DNA of 12,970 bases from the NCBI GenBank assembly GCA_009777365.1, contig WRLZ01000011.1, positions 1 to 12,970 of the forward strand. The letters are read 5' to 3'. The stretch is from Candidatus Saccharimonadota bacterium. GTDB lineage: Bacteria; Patescibacteriota; Saccharimonadia; Saccharimonadales; Saccharimonadaceae. Of the stretch, positions 4,241-12,970 are shown in pieces. The notes beneath the pieces are model-generated. The model did not search any database and had not been told where the DNA came from. It saw only the letters and a list, made by a program, of their open reading frames with translations. Both the position numbers and the translations under genes were made by a program. Within the stretch, counting starts at the first letter, position 1; every line of letters begins with the position of its first letter.

Positions 4241-6457
4241 ATGAAGGTGTTTAGGATTTTTTTGCCACCACTAATGGCTGAAGCAATAGATAAGCTGAGT
4301 AGTCCTCATGAGCAGATGAAGAGATCAGAGAGGCTATTTTTGGCTTTTGGTAACATACTTAACCCTAATGATGAAATTATTCTAAAAATAACTACTGGCG
4401 GCGAAGACATACAGTACTTGGTTATGGCTGACGCCAGCCTAGAACACCAGCTCCGGCAAGTTATTCTCTCAGTTTACGAAACCGCGAGAATAGAGGAAGT
4501 CAGCCCTGGAGACTACGCCACTATGTACTCGCAAACAGATGAAGCCGTTTTAGACAAACATCCTTTCCGCGCGCTCATGCCAGATGATGAAAGCGCAAGG
4601 GTCGATCTACACAAGCACATCCTAGAAGCTTTCCAGTATGTAAAAAAGGGCGAAGTCGCAGAATTTGAAATCAGTTTCAAGCTAGCCCCGAAGAGAACCA
4701 AAAAATTATTGAGCTATAGTATGAGCCTTGATAAATCCAAAGAGGGCAATAATGTCCTGCGCGCCAAAGCCTCAGGAACGCTATTTGAGGCCTATCTACG
4801 TGTAAAGTTAAGAGCTAGTGCAGAACGAACCGAAACGCTCTCTACGGGCTTCAAAACGGCTCTCACGGCACATCTTAGTTCTGAAGGAGAATATAACGCT
4901 TTCGCAATCAGGCAGGCAGAAGGTCGCGGCGGTGTCATCTCTGCCTTCAACAGATTGCTTGGCAAAGTCCAAGTCCTAAACAGCTCCGAACTAGCAAGTC
5001 TATTTTATCTTCCCGAGGCAGAAGTTCTCGAATCTGGCAAGATGAAGCGCCAGATGATCAAAGAGGTCGACGGAGCTATAACAGTGTCCAGCGGCATATA
5101 TCTTGGACAGAATGAATTTCGAGGCGACAAAAAGCCCGTTTTCCTAAGCGATGAAGACCGCCGTCGGCACACCTACATTCTCGGCCAAACTGGAACCGGT
5201 AAATCTAGACTACTGGAAAATCTCGCCCTCCAAGACATTAGCCGCGGCCGCGGCCTAGCTTTTATAGATCCTCACGGAGATTCCGCAGAAGAAATCCTCA
5301 GGCAAATCCCCCTACACAGATCTAACGATGTCATATATTTCAATCCAGCCGACATGGAATTTCCTATAGGCCTTAACCTTTTTGAATACGATCGAACTCG
5401 CCCCGAACAAAGAGATTTCGTTATCGGGGAGGCCATCTCTATTCTCTATGCGCTCTACGACCCGGACAAAACTGGCATAATTGGCCCCAGATATGAACAC
5501 TGGTTCAGAAACGCGGCGCTCACCCTTATGAGTGATCCTAACGGCTGCTCGTTCCTAGAAGTGCCAAAGCTCTTTACAGACAAAAAATTCCTGGAATACA
5601 AACTACAGTTCGTTAATGAAGAGTGCGTCCTAGACTTCTGGAATTCTGAGATGAAACAGGTTGGCGCGCAAAGTAAAGCAGAGATGCTAGGCTGGTTCAT
5701 CAGTAAATTCGGGGCTTTCGCCAGTAACCAAATGATGCGCGGCATAATAGGTCAAAACTCCAGCGGCTTTGACTTTAGGAGCGTCATGGATGAAGGTAAA
5801 ATCCTAGTCGTCAACCTCAGTAAAGGCAAACTCGGCGAGATAAATTCTGGACTACTGGGCATGATCTTAGTTATGAAGATGATGATGGCGGCCATGTCCA
5901 GGGCAGATTCGCCAGAGTCCGAGCGCAGGGATTTCACCCTTTACGTCGACGAGTTCCAAAGTTTTGCCACAGATAGTTTCGCGACATTGTTATCTGAGGC
6001 GCGCAAATATCGTTTTGATCTAATCTTGGCCAATCAGTTTATGGCGCAGCTCTCCAGTAAAGTCCAAGCAGCCATACTAGGCAATGTCGGAACCGTCATC
6101 TGCGGCCGCGTTGGCGCCAATGATGCCGAAATCATGGCAAAGCGTTTCTTGCCGGTGTTTGACTCCTTGGAGCTCACCAGATTGCCCAATTTTCAAGCTG
6201 TCGCTTCTGTCTTGGTCGACAATACCCCATCTGGTGCATTCAACCTCCAGCTTGCGAACCCTGGTAAAAAACTTGAACAAACTGACGACTTTGAGACTCT
6301 ATTAGAGCGCTCCAGGCTCGTTTATGGCACGAAAAGGCAGGAAGAACCAAATTATGTAACAGTAGTACATAACAAAAGCAGTCAAAAAAGTTACACAATT
6401 TCGTCAAATTGTTCAAATTTTTTACAAGAATGGCGTGATATTAAGAAAAATCTGTAA
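4241..6457 (+). CDS. VirD4/TraG-like coupling ATPase, soluble form
   Basis: A 738-residue P-loop ATPase related to type IV coupling proteins, which feed DNA or protein substrates to secretion or conjugation channels. Walker A is GQTGTGKS (315-322). DPHGD (343-347) matches the conserved strand after it in VirD4/TraG and HerA-like proteins. Walker B is LYVDEF (D570, E571), and ANQF (N598, Q599) is the sensor-like motif. The part around 560-690 resembles the TraD/TraG domain that contacts the relaxosome. The first 270 residues have no membrane helix and no family I can name, unlike classic VirD4 with its N-terminal anchor. No relaxase, VirB4 or pilus gene is nearby. The start ATG at 4241 fits two promoters, one leaderless. 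The AT-rich tail has two AAATTTTTTACAA copies around the stop. It could instead be a HerA/FtsK-type DNA pump. Confidence 0.8.
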   Translation: MKVFRIFLPPLMAEAIDKLSSPHEQMKRSERLFLAFGNILNPNDEIILKITTGGEDIQYLVMADASLEHQLRQVILSVYETARIEEVSPGDYATMYSQTDEAVLDKHPFRALMPDDESARVDLHKHILEAFQYVKKGEVAEFEISFKLAPKRTKKLLSYSMSLDKSKEGNNVLRAKASGTLFEAYLRVKLRASAERTETLSTGFKTALTAHLSSEGEYNAFAIRQAEGRGGVISAFNRLLGKVQVLNSSELASLFYLPEAEVLESGKMKRQMIKEVDGAITVSSGIYLGQNEFRGDKKPVFLSDEDRRRHTYILGQTGTGKSRLLENLALQDISRGRGLAFIDPHGDSAEEILRQIPLHRSNDVIYFNPADMEFPIGLNLFEYDRTRPEQRDFVIGEAISILYALYDPDKTGIIGPRYEHWFRNAALTLMSDPNGCSFLEVPKLFTDKKFLEYKLQFVNEECVLDFWNSEMKQVGAQSKAEMLGWFISKFGAFASNQMMRGIIGQNSSGFDFRSVMDEGKILVVNLSKGKLGEINSGLLGMILVMKMMMAAMSRADSPESERRDFTLYVDEFQSFATDSFATLLSEARKYRFDLILANQFMAQLSSKVQAAILGNVGTVICGRVGANDAEIMAKRFLPVFDSLELTRLPNFQAVASVLVDNTPSGAFNLQLANPGKKLEQTDDFETLLERSRLVYGTKRQEEPNYVTVVHNKSSQKSYTISSNCSNFLQEWRDIKKNL

Positions 6458-6597
6458 ATTTTTTACAAACGCTATACATTATGACCACCCCTGTTATCCT
6501 CCCCAAAACACCCTAAAAATACCCCAAAACCCGTGATAATTCAACGAAACGAACGATGAATAATGCTTGCATTTTCATCTGAGTGAGGCAGAATTAG

Positions 6598-6630
6598 CAA
6601 TAGTTTTCGTAGAAAACTATTGACTTTTTT
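6598..6630 (+). terminator. Perfect hairpin with T run, overlapping the gyrB -35 box
   Basis: CAATAGTTTTC (6598-6608) and GAAAACTATTG (6612-6622) pair perfectly over eleven bases around GTA, followed by ACTTTTTT. It can terminate the ATPase transcript. Its right arm contains the first part of TTGACT, the -35 box of the gyrB promoter, so it could also act as an operator. Confidence 0.65.
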
Positions 6631-6648
6631 GACAAAGTGTGCTATAAT
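6620..6648 (+). promoter_or_regulatory. Main promoter of the gyrB operon
   Basis: TTGACT (6620-6625), 17 bases, TATAAT (6643-6648): eleven of twelve consensus positions. The start should be near 6655. The leader to the ATG at 6782 is about 127 bases. It begins with the stem-loop GGGAG-TATTTG-CTCCC (6659-6674), and ACCTCTG near 6691 can pair with CAGAGGT near 6741. It also contains one TGTTGTAATTT motif (6714-6724). Confidence 0.8.
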
Positions 6649-6736
6649 ACGCATAATGGGGAGTATTTGCTCCCGCTATCTTTTTCAGCTACCTCTGTGG
6701 TTAGCCCCAAAAATGTTGTAATTTCTACGTTTTTGA

Positions 6737-8761
<2,025 letters not shown>

Positions 8762-8764
8762 TAT

Positions 8765-9124
8765 ATGAGTAATAATATAGATCTAAAAAAGAAATTATCA
8801 GCATTGAACAAAGAAAGTTCACTACGCGATCTGCAAGCCTATGTTCACGACATGGTCCAGGCCCGCGGTTTCGACAAAGACGAGAACCTTTCTAAGAAAA
8901 TGCTCCTTATCACCGAAGAAGTCGGTGAATTGGCGCAGGCCATCCGTAAACGAGAAGGCTTGTCTATAGATATGAACGCCGACTACAACACCAATACTGA
9001 GAATGAAATGGCAGATGTACTTATTCTCCTTCTTGGCCTAGCCAACCTATGTGATATTGACTTAACAGACGCATTTATCGCCAAAGAAGAACTAAACCAG
9101 AAACGAACTTGGGGGAAACCATGA
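8765..9124 (+). CDS. MazG-like nucleotide pyrophosphohydrolase
   Basis: A 119-residue all-alpha NTP pyrophosphohydrolase of the MazG/MazG-like superfamily. Such enzymes cleave (d)NTPs, often damaged or non-canonical ones, to the monophosphate and pyrophosphate. The metal-binding signature is present: EEVGE (EExxE) in LITEEVGELAQAIRKREG, then EMAD (ExxD) in ENEMADVLILLLGL about 30 residues later, and a closing basic NQKRTW. This is the single-domain form; classic MazG has two domains and about 260 residues. The gene starts three bases after the gyrB stop without a strong ribosome site. Its TGA stop overlaps the gyrA ATG (ATGA, 9121-9124), so translation is probably coupled. Its exact substrate cannot be read from sequence. 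Confidence 0.88.
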   Translation: MSNNIDLKKKLSALNKESSLRDLQAYVHDMVQARGFDKDENLSKKMLLITEEVGELAQAIRKREGLSIDMNADYNTNTENEMADVLILLLGLANLCDIDLTDAFIAKEELNQKRTWGKP

Positions 9125-11637
9125 ACGACGAGCAAGAAAAAACAGTAAAAAACCTGGGCATTGAAACTCAAACCGTTGAAAATGTCATGGAGGATAATTT
9201 TCTCCGCTACTCCATGAGTGTCATTATTGACCGCGCCTTGCCCGATGTGCGCGACGGGCTCAAGCCTGTTCATCGCCGAATCCTTTACGCCATGGAAAAG
9301 CGCGGCTGGAAAGCTCCAAACAAAACCGTCAAAAGCGCCAATATCGTTGGTGAAGTAATGGCCAAGTACCACCCGCACGGCGACAGTTCAATCTATGACG
9401 CCATGGTTCGCCTAGCCCAGCCTTGGTCTATGCGCTATACCCTAGTCGAGGGGCAGGGCAACTTCGGTTCCATGGACGGCGACGAAGCTGCGGCCTATCG
9501 TTATACCGAGGCACGCATGGATAAGCTCGGCGCAACCCTCCTTACGGATATTGACAAAGAAACAGTGGATTTTCGCGATAACTACGAAGGCACCGAGCAA
9601 GAGCCAACAGTTCTGCCAGCCGCCGTGCCCAACTTGCTTCTAAACGGCCAGATGGGTATTGCTGTCGGTATGGCTACCAATATGCCCCCACACAACCTAA
9701 ACGAAGTCATCGATGCCACCATCGCCCAGATCGACAACCCAGAAATTACCCTAGAAGAATTACTGAAATTTATCAAAGGCCCAGATTTCCCAACTGGTGC
9801 CGAGGTTTACGGCGGCGCTCCAATGAAACAGGCCTACAAAACCGGCAAAGGCTCTGTCGTCATCCGAGCTGTTACCCATATTGAAGAAACCAAAAAAGGC
9901 CGCTTTAATATCATTGTCGATGAAGTTCCATACGGTATGAGCAAGGAAGCCTTTATTCAGCGGCTCAGCGAACTGGCTCTGGCTAAGAAAATCAACCACA
10001 TTGCCGGGGCGCATGACGAGTCCGCCAGAGGTAAAATCCGCGTTGTCATCGAGTTGAAGAAAGACGCTTATCCCAAAAAAGTATTAAACCAGCTCTACAA
10101 AATGACTGGGCTCCAAACCTCTTTCCACTATAATATGCTAGCTCTAGTTGACGGCATCCAACCTCGCATCCTCGGGCTGAAGGATATTTTGGCAGAATTT
10201 ATCAAGCACAGACGTAATGTTGTCTACAGGCGAACTGAATTTGAGCTAAGGCAAGCTAAGGCGCGCGCCCATATTCTCGAAGGGCTCAAGATCGCGCTAG
10301 ATCACATCGACGAAGTTATCAAAACCATCCGTGCCAGCAAGTCAGCCGAAGAAGCAAAAGTCAACCTGATGAAGAAGTTCGGCCTCAGCGAGCTGCAAGC
10401 TCTGGCGATCCTGGCCATGCAACTCAGGAAGCTTACAGGGCTCGAACGAGAAGCCATCGAAAACGAACTGGCCGAACTGATCAAATTGATGGCCGAACTG
10501 GAATCAATCTTGGCCGACGAAGGCAAATTGTTCGGCGTTATCAAAACTGAACTGCTGGAAATCAAGGAACGTTTCGGCGATAAACGCCGCAGTAAGATGT
10601 TCCGCCATGAAGTCGACAAGATGGACGATGAAGATCTGATCCCGGAAGAAGAGTCGGTTGTCGTCCTGACCGGAGATAATTATATTAAGCGAACCTCTCT
10701 CAGCGACTATAAGAAGCAAAATCGCGGCGGCAAGGGTAAACGTGGCATGACCACCAAGGAAAACGATGTTATCCAGCAACTCCTGACTATAAATTCTCAT
10801 GACTACCTAGTTTTCTTCACCAATTTTGGCCGCATTTTTAGGATCAAAGCCTTTGAAGTTCCTGTCGCTAGCCTGGCAAGCAAAGGCACGGCCGCCGTAA
10901 ACCTTCTCCAGACCAAACCGGATGAAAAAATCACCAGTATTATCAAGCAAGAGCGTGATGCCGCGCCCGAAGGCTATCTGTTCATGACTACGCTCAAGGG
11001 TACGGTCAAGAAAACTGCCGTCAAGGAGTTCGAGAATATCCGCATGAGCGGCCTGATCGGCATTAAGCTCGAAGACGGTGACGAACTTCGCTGGGTCAAG
11101 CATACATCCGGTAAAGACGATGTTATTATCTCAACCTCTGCTGGTAACGCCATTCGCTTCAATGAAGCCGATGTGCGTCCAATGGGCCGCGTTGCATCTG
11201 GCGTTCGAGGCGCTAAAATTCGACCCCTAGACCGCATCGTCGGCATGGACACAGTGATAGGCAACGACCAAAAGCTCATGGTCATCTCCCAAAACGGCTT
11301 TGGCAAGCTAACAAAAGTCTCCAATTTCCCAACCCATCGCCGTGGCGGTCTCGGCATTCGTGCAGCTAGTGTCGATTCCAAAACTGGCCCAATTGTCGAG
11401 GTACGATCTGTGCCGGAAGATGTCGGCGAAGTTATCATCATATCTAGCGGCGGACAAGTCGTACGAACAGAACTATCTGGCATATCCACGCTAGGACGCG
11501 ACACTAAGGGTGTTCGAGTCATGCGCCTCGACGAAAGCGACGCGGTTGTATCTGTCGGCTTTGTGCCAAAAGAAAGCCCAACAGATCAGGATGATGTAAA
11601 AGAAGGAGAAGTCATGGGTATGGGAGGGGAAGATTAG
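9121..11637 (+). CDS. gyrA: DNA gyrase subunit A
   Basis: The DNA-breaking and wrapping subunit of gyrase, 838 residues. The winged-helix/tower core begins with [21 protein letters not shown]. The quinolone region reads [10 protein letters not shown], keeping the sensitive-type Ser89 and Asp93 (E. coli 83 and 87). Catalytic Tyr128 is in AAAYRYTE. The GyrA box at 533-539 is QNRGGKG instead of QRRGG(K/R)G, followed by the six-bladed beta-pinwheel that wraps DNA and a short acidic tail. I start at ATG 9121, not the in-frame TTG at 9109: the ATG overlaps the preceding stop as ATGA, the N-terminus then fits the family, and GGGGGA lies just upstream. The TAG stop is immediately followed by the ATG of the PAP2-like gene. 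Confidence 0.97.
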   Translation: MNDEQEKTVKNLGIETQTVENVMEDNFLRYSMSVIIDRALPDVRDGLKPVHRRILYAMEKRGWKAPNKTVKSANIVGEVMAKYHPHGDSSIYDAMVRLAQPWSMRYTLVEGQGNFGSMDGDEAAAYRYTEARMDKLGATLLTDIDKETVDFRDNYEGTEQEPTVLPAAVPNLLLNGQMGIAVGMATNMPPHNLNEVIDATIAQIDNPEITLEELLKFIKGPDFPTGAEVYGGAPMKQAYKTGKGSVVIRAVTHIEETKKGRFNIIVDEVPYGMSKEAFIQRLSELALAKKINHIAGAHDESARGKIRVVIELKKDAYPKKVLNQLYKMTGLQTSFHYNMLALVDGIQPRILGLKDILAEFIKHRRNVVYRRTEFELRQAKARAHILEGLKIALDHIDEVIKTIRASKSAEEAKVNLMKKFGLSELQALAILAMQLRKLTGLEREAIENELAELIKLMAELESILADEGKLFGVIKTELLEIKERFGDKRRSKMFRHEVDKMDDEDLIPEEESVVVLTGDNYIKRTSLSDYKKQNRGGKGKRGMTTKENDVIQQLLTINSHDYLVFFTNFGRIFRIKAFEVPVASLASKGTAAVNLLQTKPDEKITSIIKQERDAAPEGYLFMTTLKGTVKKTAVKEFENIRMSGLIGIKLEDGDELRWVKHTSGKDDVIISTSAGNAIRFNEADVRPMGRVASGVRGAKIRPLDRIVGMDTVIGNDQKLMVISQNGFGKLTKVSNFPTHRRGGLGIRAASVDSKTGPIVEVRSVPEDVGEVIIISSGGQVVRTELSGISTLGRDTKGVRVMRLDESDAVVSVGFVPKESPTDQDDVKEGEVMGMGGED

Positions 11638-12150
11638 ATGGAAGAATGGGTGGTGAAGTGGCAATACATTGCTGTAATCGGACTTGGCTGGGCGGTTGCT
11701 CAGTTTATCAAGGCCATCGGGATTGTCGCTAGTAGAAGAGCTGAAGTTGTTGACGTCAAAAACTTGAACAAAACGACTCTAGCACGAAAATTCTGGCGCG
11801 CTCTCTGGATTTCCGGCGGTATGCCGAGCTCCCACACCTCTATTGTTGTCTCCACGGCGCTCTATATCGGCCTCGTAAACGGTTTTACCAGCGCGATTTT
11901 CGGTCTCGCCCTCTGTTTCGCAGTCGTGGTTATCTATGACGCGGTAAACGTCAGATATGCCGTTGGTATGAACGCCTTAACCCTCAACAAAGTAATCAAG
12001 CATGGCAGTATGAAAGTTGATACTGTAAAAGTCGTAAAAGGCCACACGGTTGCCGAGGCCATTGGCGGATTCTTTGTCGGCGTACTCGTTGGCTTTTTCG
12101 CCTTCTGGCTCTTCGGCGGTGACTTTTCGAGCATTTTCGCTACTCTCTAG
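11638..12150 (+). CDS. Divergent PAP2 family membrane protein (DUF212, YuiD-like)
   Basis: A 170-residue membrane protein of the divergent PAP2 family, related to type 2 phosphatidate phosphatases and haloperoxidases. Family motifs are clear: SGGMPSSHTS (59-68) with the phosphatase-like SSH, the YDAVNVRYAVG stretch, and KGHTVAEAIGGFFVG (G135, H136, T137). Hydrophobic segments lie at about 10-28, 66-82, 84-102 and 139-160. Its substrate is unknown; a role on lipid phosphates is only suggested by the family. It follows gyrA with no gap (TAG then ATG), and GGGAGGGG lies about eight bases before its start, so it is the last gene of the gyrase operon. The link to gyrase is positional only. Confidence 0.9.
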   Translation: MEEWVVKWQYIAVIGLGWAVAQFIKAIGIVASRRAEVVDVKNLNKTTLARKFWRALWISGGMPSSHTSIVVSTALYIGLVNGFTSAIFGLALCFAVVVIYDAVNVRYAVGMNALTLNKVIKHGSMKVDTVKVVKGHTVAEAIGGFFVGVLVGFFAFWLFGGDFSSIFATL

Positions 12151-12158
12151 CCCATTCC

Positions 12159-12199
12159 CCAGATCAAAAAGCATTTTTCGCATTTTCTGGACTTTTTGA
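12159..12199 (+). terminator. Interleaved helices after the gyrase operon (terminator or pseudoknot)
   Basis: CCAGA (12159-12163) can pair with TCTGG (12186-12190), and TCAAAAAG (12164-12171) with CTTTTTGA (12192-12199). The two helices interleave as in an H-type pseudoknot; the second alone would be a weak terminator hairpin. It lies between the operon end and the rRNA promoter. Confidence 0.35.
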
Positions 12200-12209
12200 C
12201 CGAAAACCC

Positions 12210-12238
12210 TTGTATTTTTTCGGCCAGTATGATATAAT
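12210..12238 (+). promoter_or_regulatory. rRNA operon promoter
   Basis: TTGTAT (12210-12215), 17 bases, TATAAT (12233-12238), with TG at 12230-12231 making an extended -10. The start should be near 12245, about 250 bases before 16S. The discriminator (GAGATC) is not especially GC-rich. Confidence 0.75.
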
Positions 12239-12244
12239 GAGATC

Positions 12245-12495
12245 ATCTTACTGCGGGGTTCACAGCTGGGGTCGTTCGTAAGCGCGATTTTAGTTGAACA
12301 ATAGCGGTTGAAAAACCGCGCGGAGTAAGCAACTTTAACAATTTATTTGTGCAATATATAAGATATATTATTTAATATATCATCATCGTCAGTTCACGAT
12401 TCTAAGTTTACTTAGAATCTAATCCAAATTTAATTTTTGGATATTTTGTTTAATTGAGTTTTCAAATAAACTCCATTAACAGCCTCTATGAGGTT
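12245..12495 (+). other. rRNA leader with serial hairpins
   Basis: The 250 bases before 16S hold CTTACT near 12249 pairing with AGTAAG near 12324, the boxB-like and boxA sites, and a run of simple hairpins. These are GATATATTA/TAATATATC (12362-12381), GATTCTAAG-TTTA-CTTAGAATC (about 12399-12420), ATCCAAA/TTTGGAT (about 12422-12442), GAGTTT/AAACTC (about 12457-12474) and CCTC/GAGG just before 16S. Some are probably processing stems, but their partner sequences after 16S are outside the window. No tRNA or protein gene is in it. Confidence 0.6.
12304..12346 (+). promoter_or_regulatory. boxB-like hairpin and boxA antitermination site
   Basis: GCGGTT (12304-12309) and AACCGC (12314-12319) close a GAAA loop. 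Thirteen bases later CTTTAACAATTTAT (12333-12346) is identical over 14 bases to the boxA region of E. coli rrn leaders. boxA binds NusB-S10 and helps RNA polymerase pass terminators in untranslated rRNA. The hairpin-then-boxA order is the same as in known rrn leaders. Confidence 0.75.

Positions 12496-12970
<475 letters not shown>

Noticed and set aside
6564..6595. Promoter-like TTGCAT before gyrB
   Set aside because: No acceptable -10 box at 16-18 bases; the real gyrB promoter is at 6620-6648.

Overview
The window looks like a chromosomal segment of a Candidatus Saccharibacteria (TM7)-type member of the Patescibacteria/CPR. The basis is the 5' part of the 16S rRNA at the right edge, whose 350-450 region reads like TM7 rRNA. 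The compact gene complement and ordinary stop use agree with this: yifB and the mazG-like gene end in TGA, so UGA is not recoded as in Absconditabacteria or Gracilibacteria. The placement is from memory of such sequences, not from a search.

Left part, 1-2000, minus strand: the start of infC (IF-3, TTG start, cut by the window edge) and yifB/comM (Mg-chelatase-like AAA+ ATPase), each with its own TTGCAA-17-TATACT promoter. The palindromic -35 box of yifB also serves a divergent plus-strand promoter that transcribes the tmRNA gene.

Centre, 2000-3740: about 1.7 kb with no convincing protein gene but dense RNA-gene signals. In order these are: a structured 5' leader; tmRNA (ssrA, 2116-2511) with an odd T-loop and a long hydrophobic tag; its terminator; a rod-shaped RNA-like element; a bidirectional terminator; a minus-strand small-RNA candidate with a good promoter, 5' hairpin and terminator; an isolated operator-like dyad; and a perfect consensus sigma70 promoter (TTGACA-17-TATAAT). 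That promoter opens a stretch of about 650 bases that is nearly free of ATG and rich in helices, and is best explained as a large non-coding RNA. A structural element in the tmRNA leader recurs inside it.

Middle, 3740-6460: a small four-helix membrane protein, then an orphan soluble VirD4/TraG-like coupling ATPase. Both appear to be read from promoters whose -10 box lies 6-7 bases before the ATG, implying leaderless mRNAs. The ATPase also has an upstream promoter with a strong 5' stem-loop.

Right part, 6600-12150: a tight operon gyrB - mazG-like - gyrA - divergent PAP2 (DUF212) protein, with spacings of 3 bases, a 4-base ATGA overlap, and 0 bases. It joins DNA supercoiling, nucleotide-pool cleaning and a membrane phosphatase-like protein. 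It is followed by the rRNA promoter, an rrn leader with boxB/boxA-type antitermination signals and serial hairpins, and the start of 16S rRNA.
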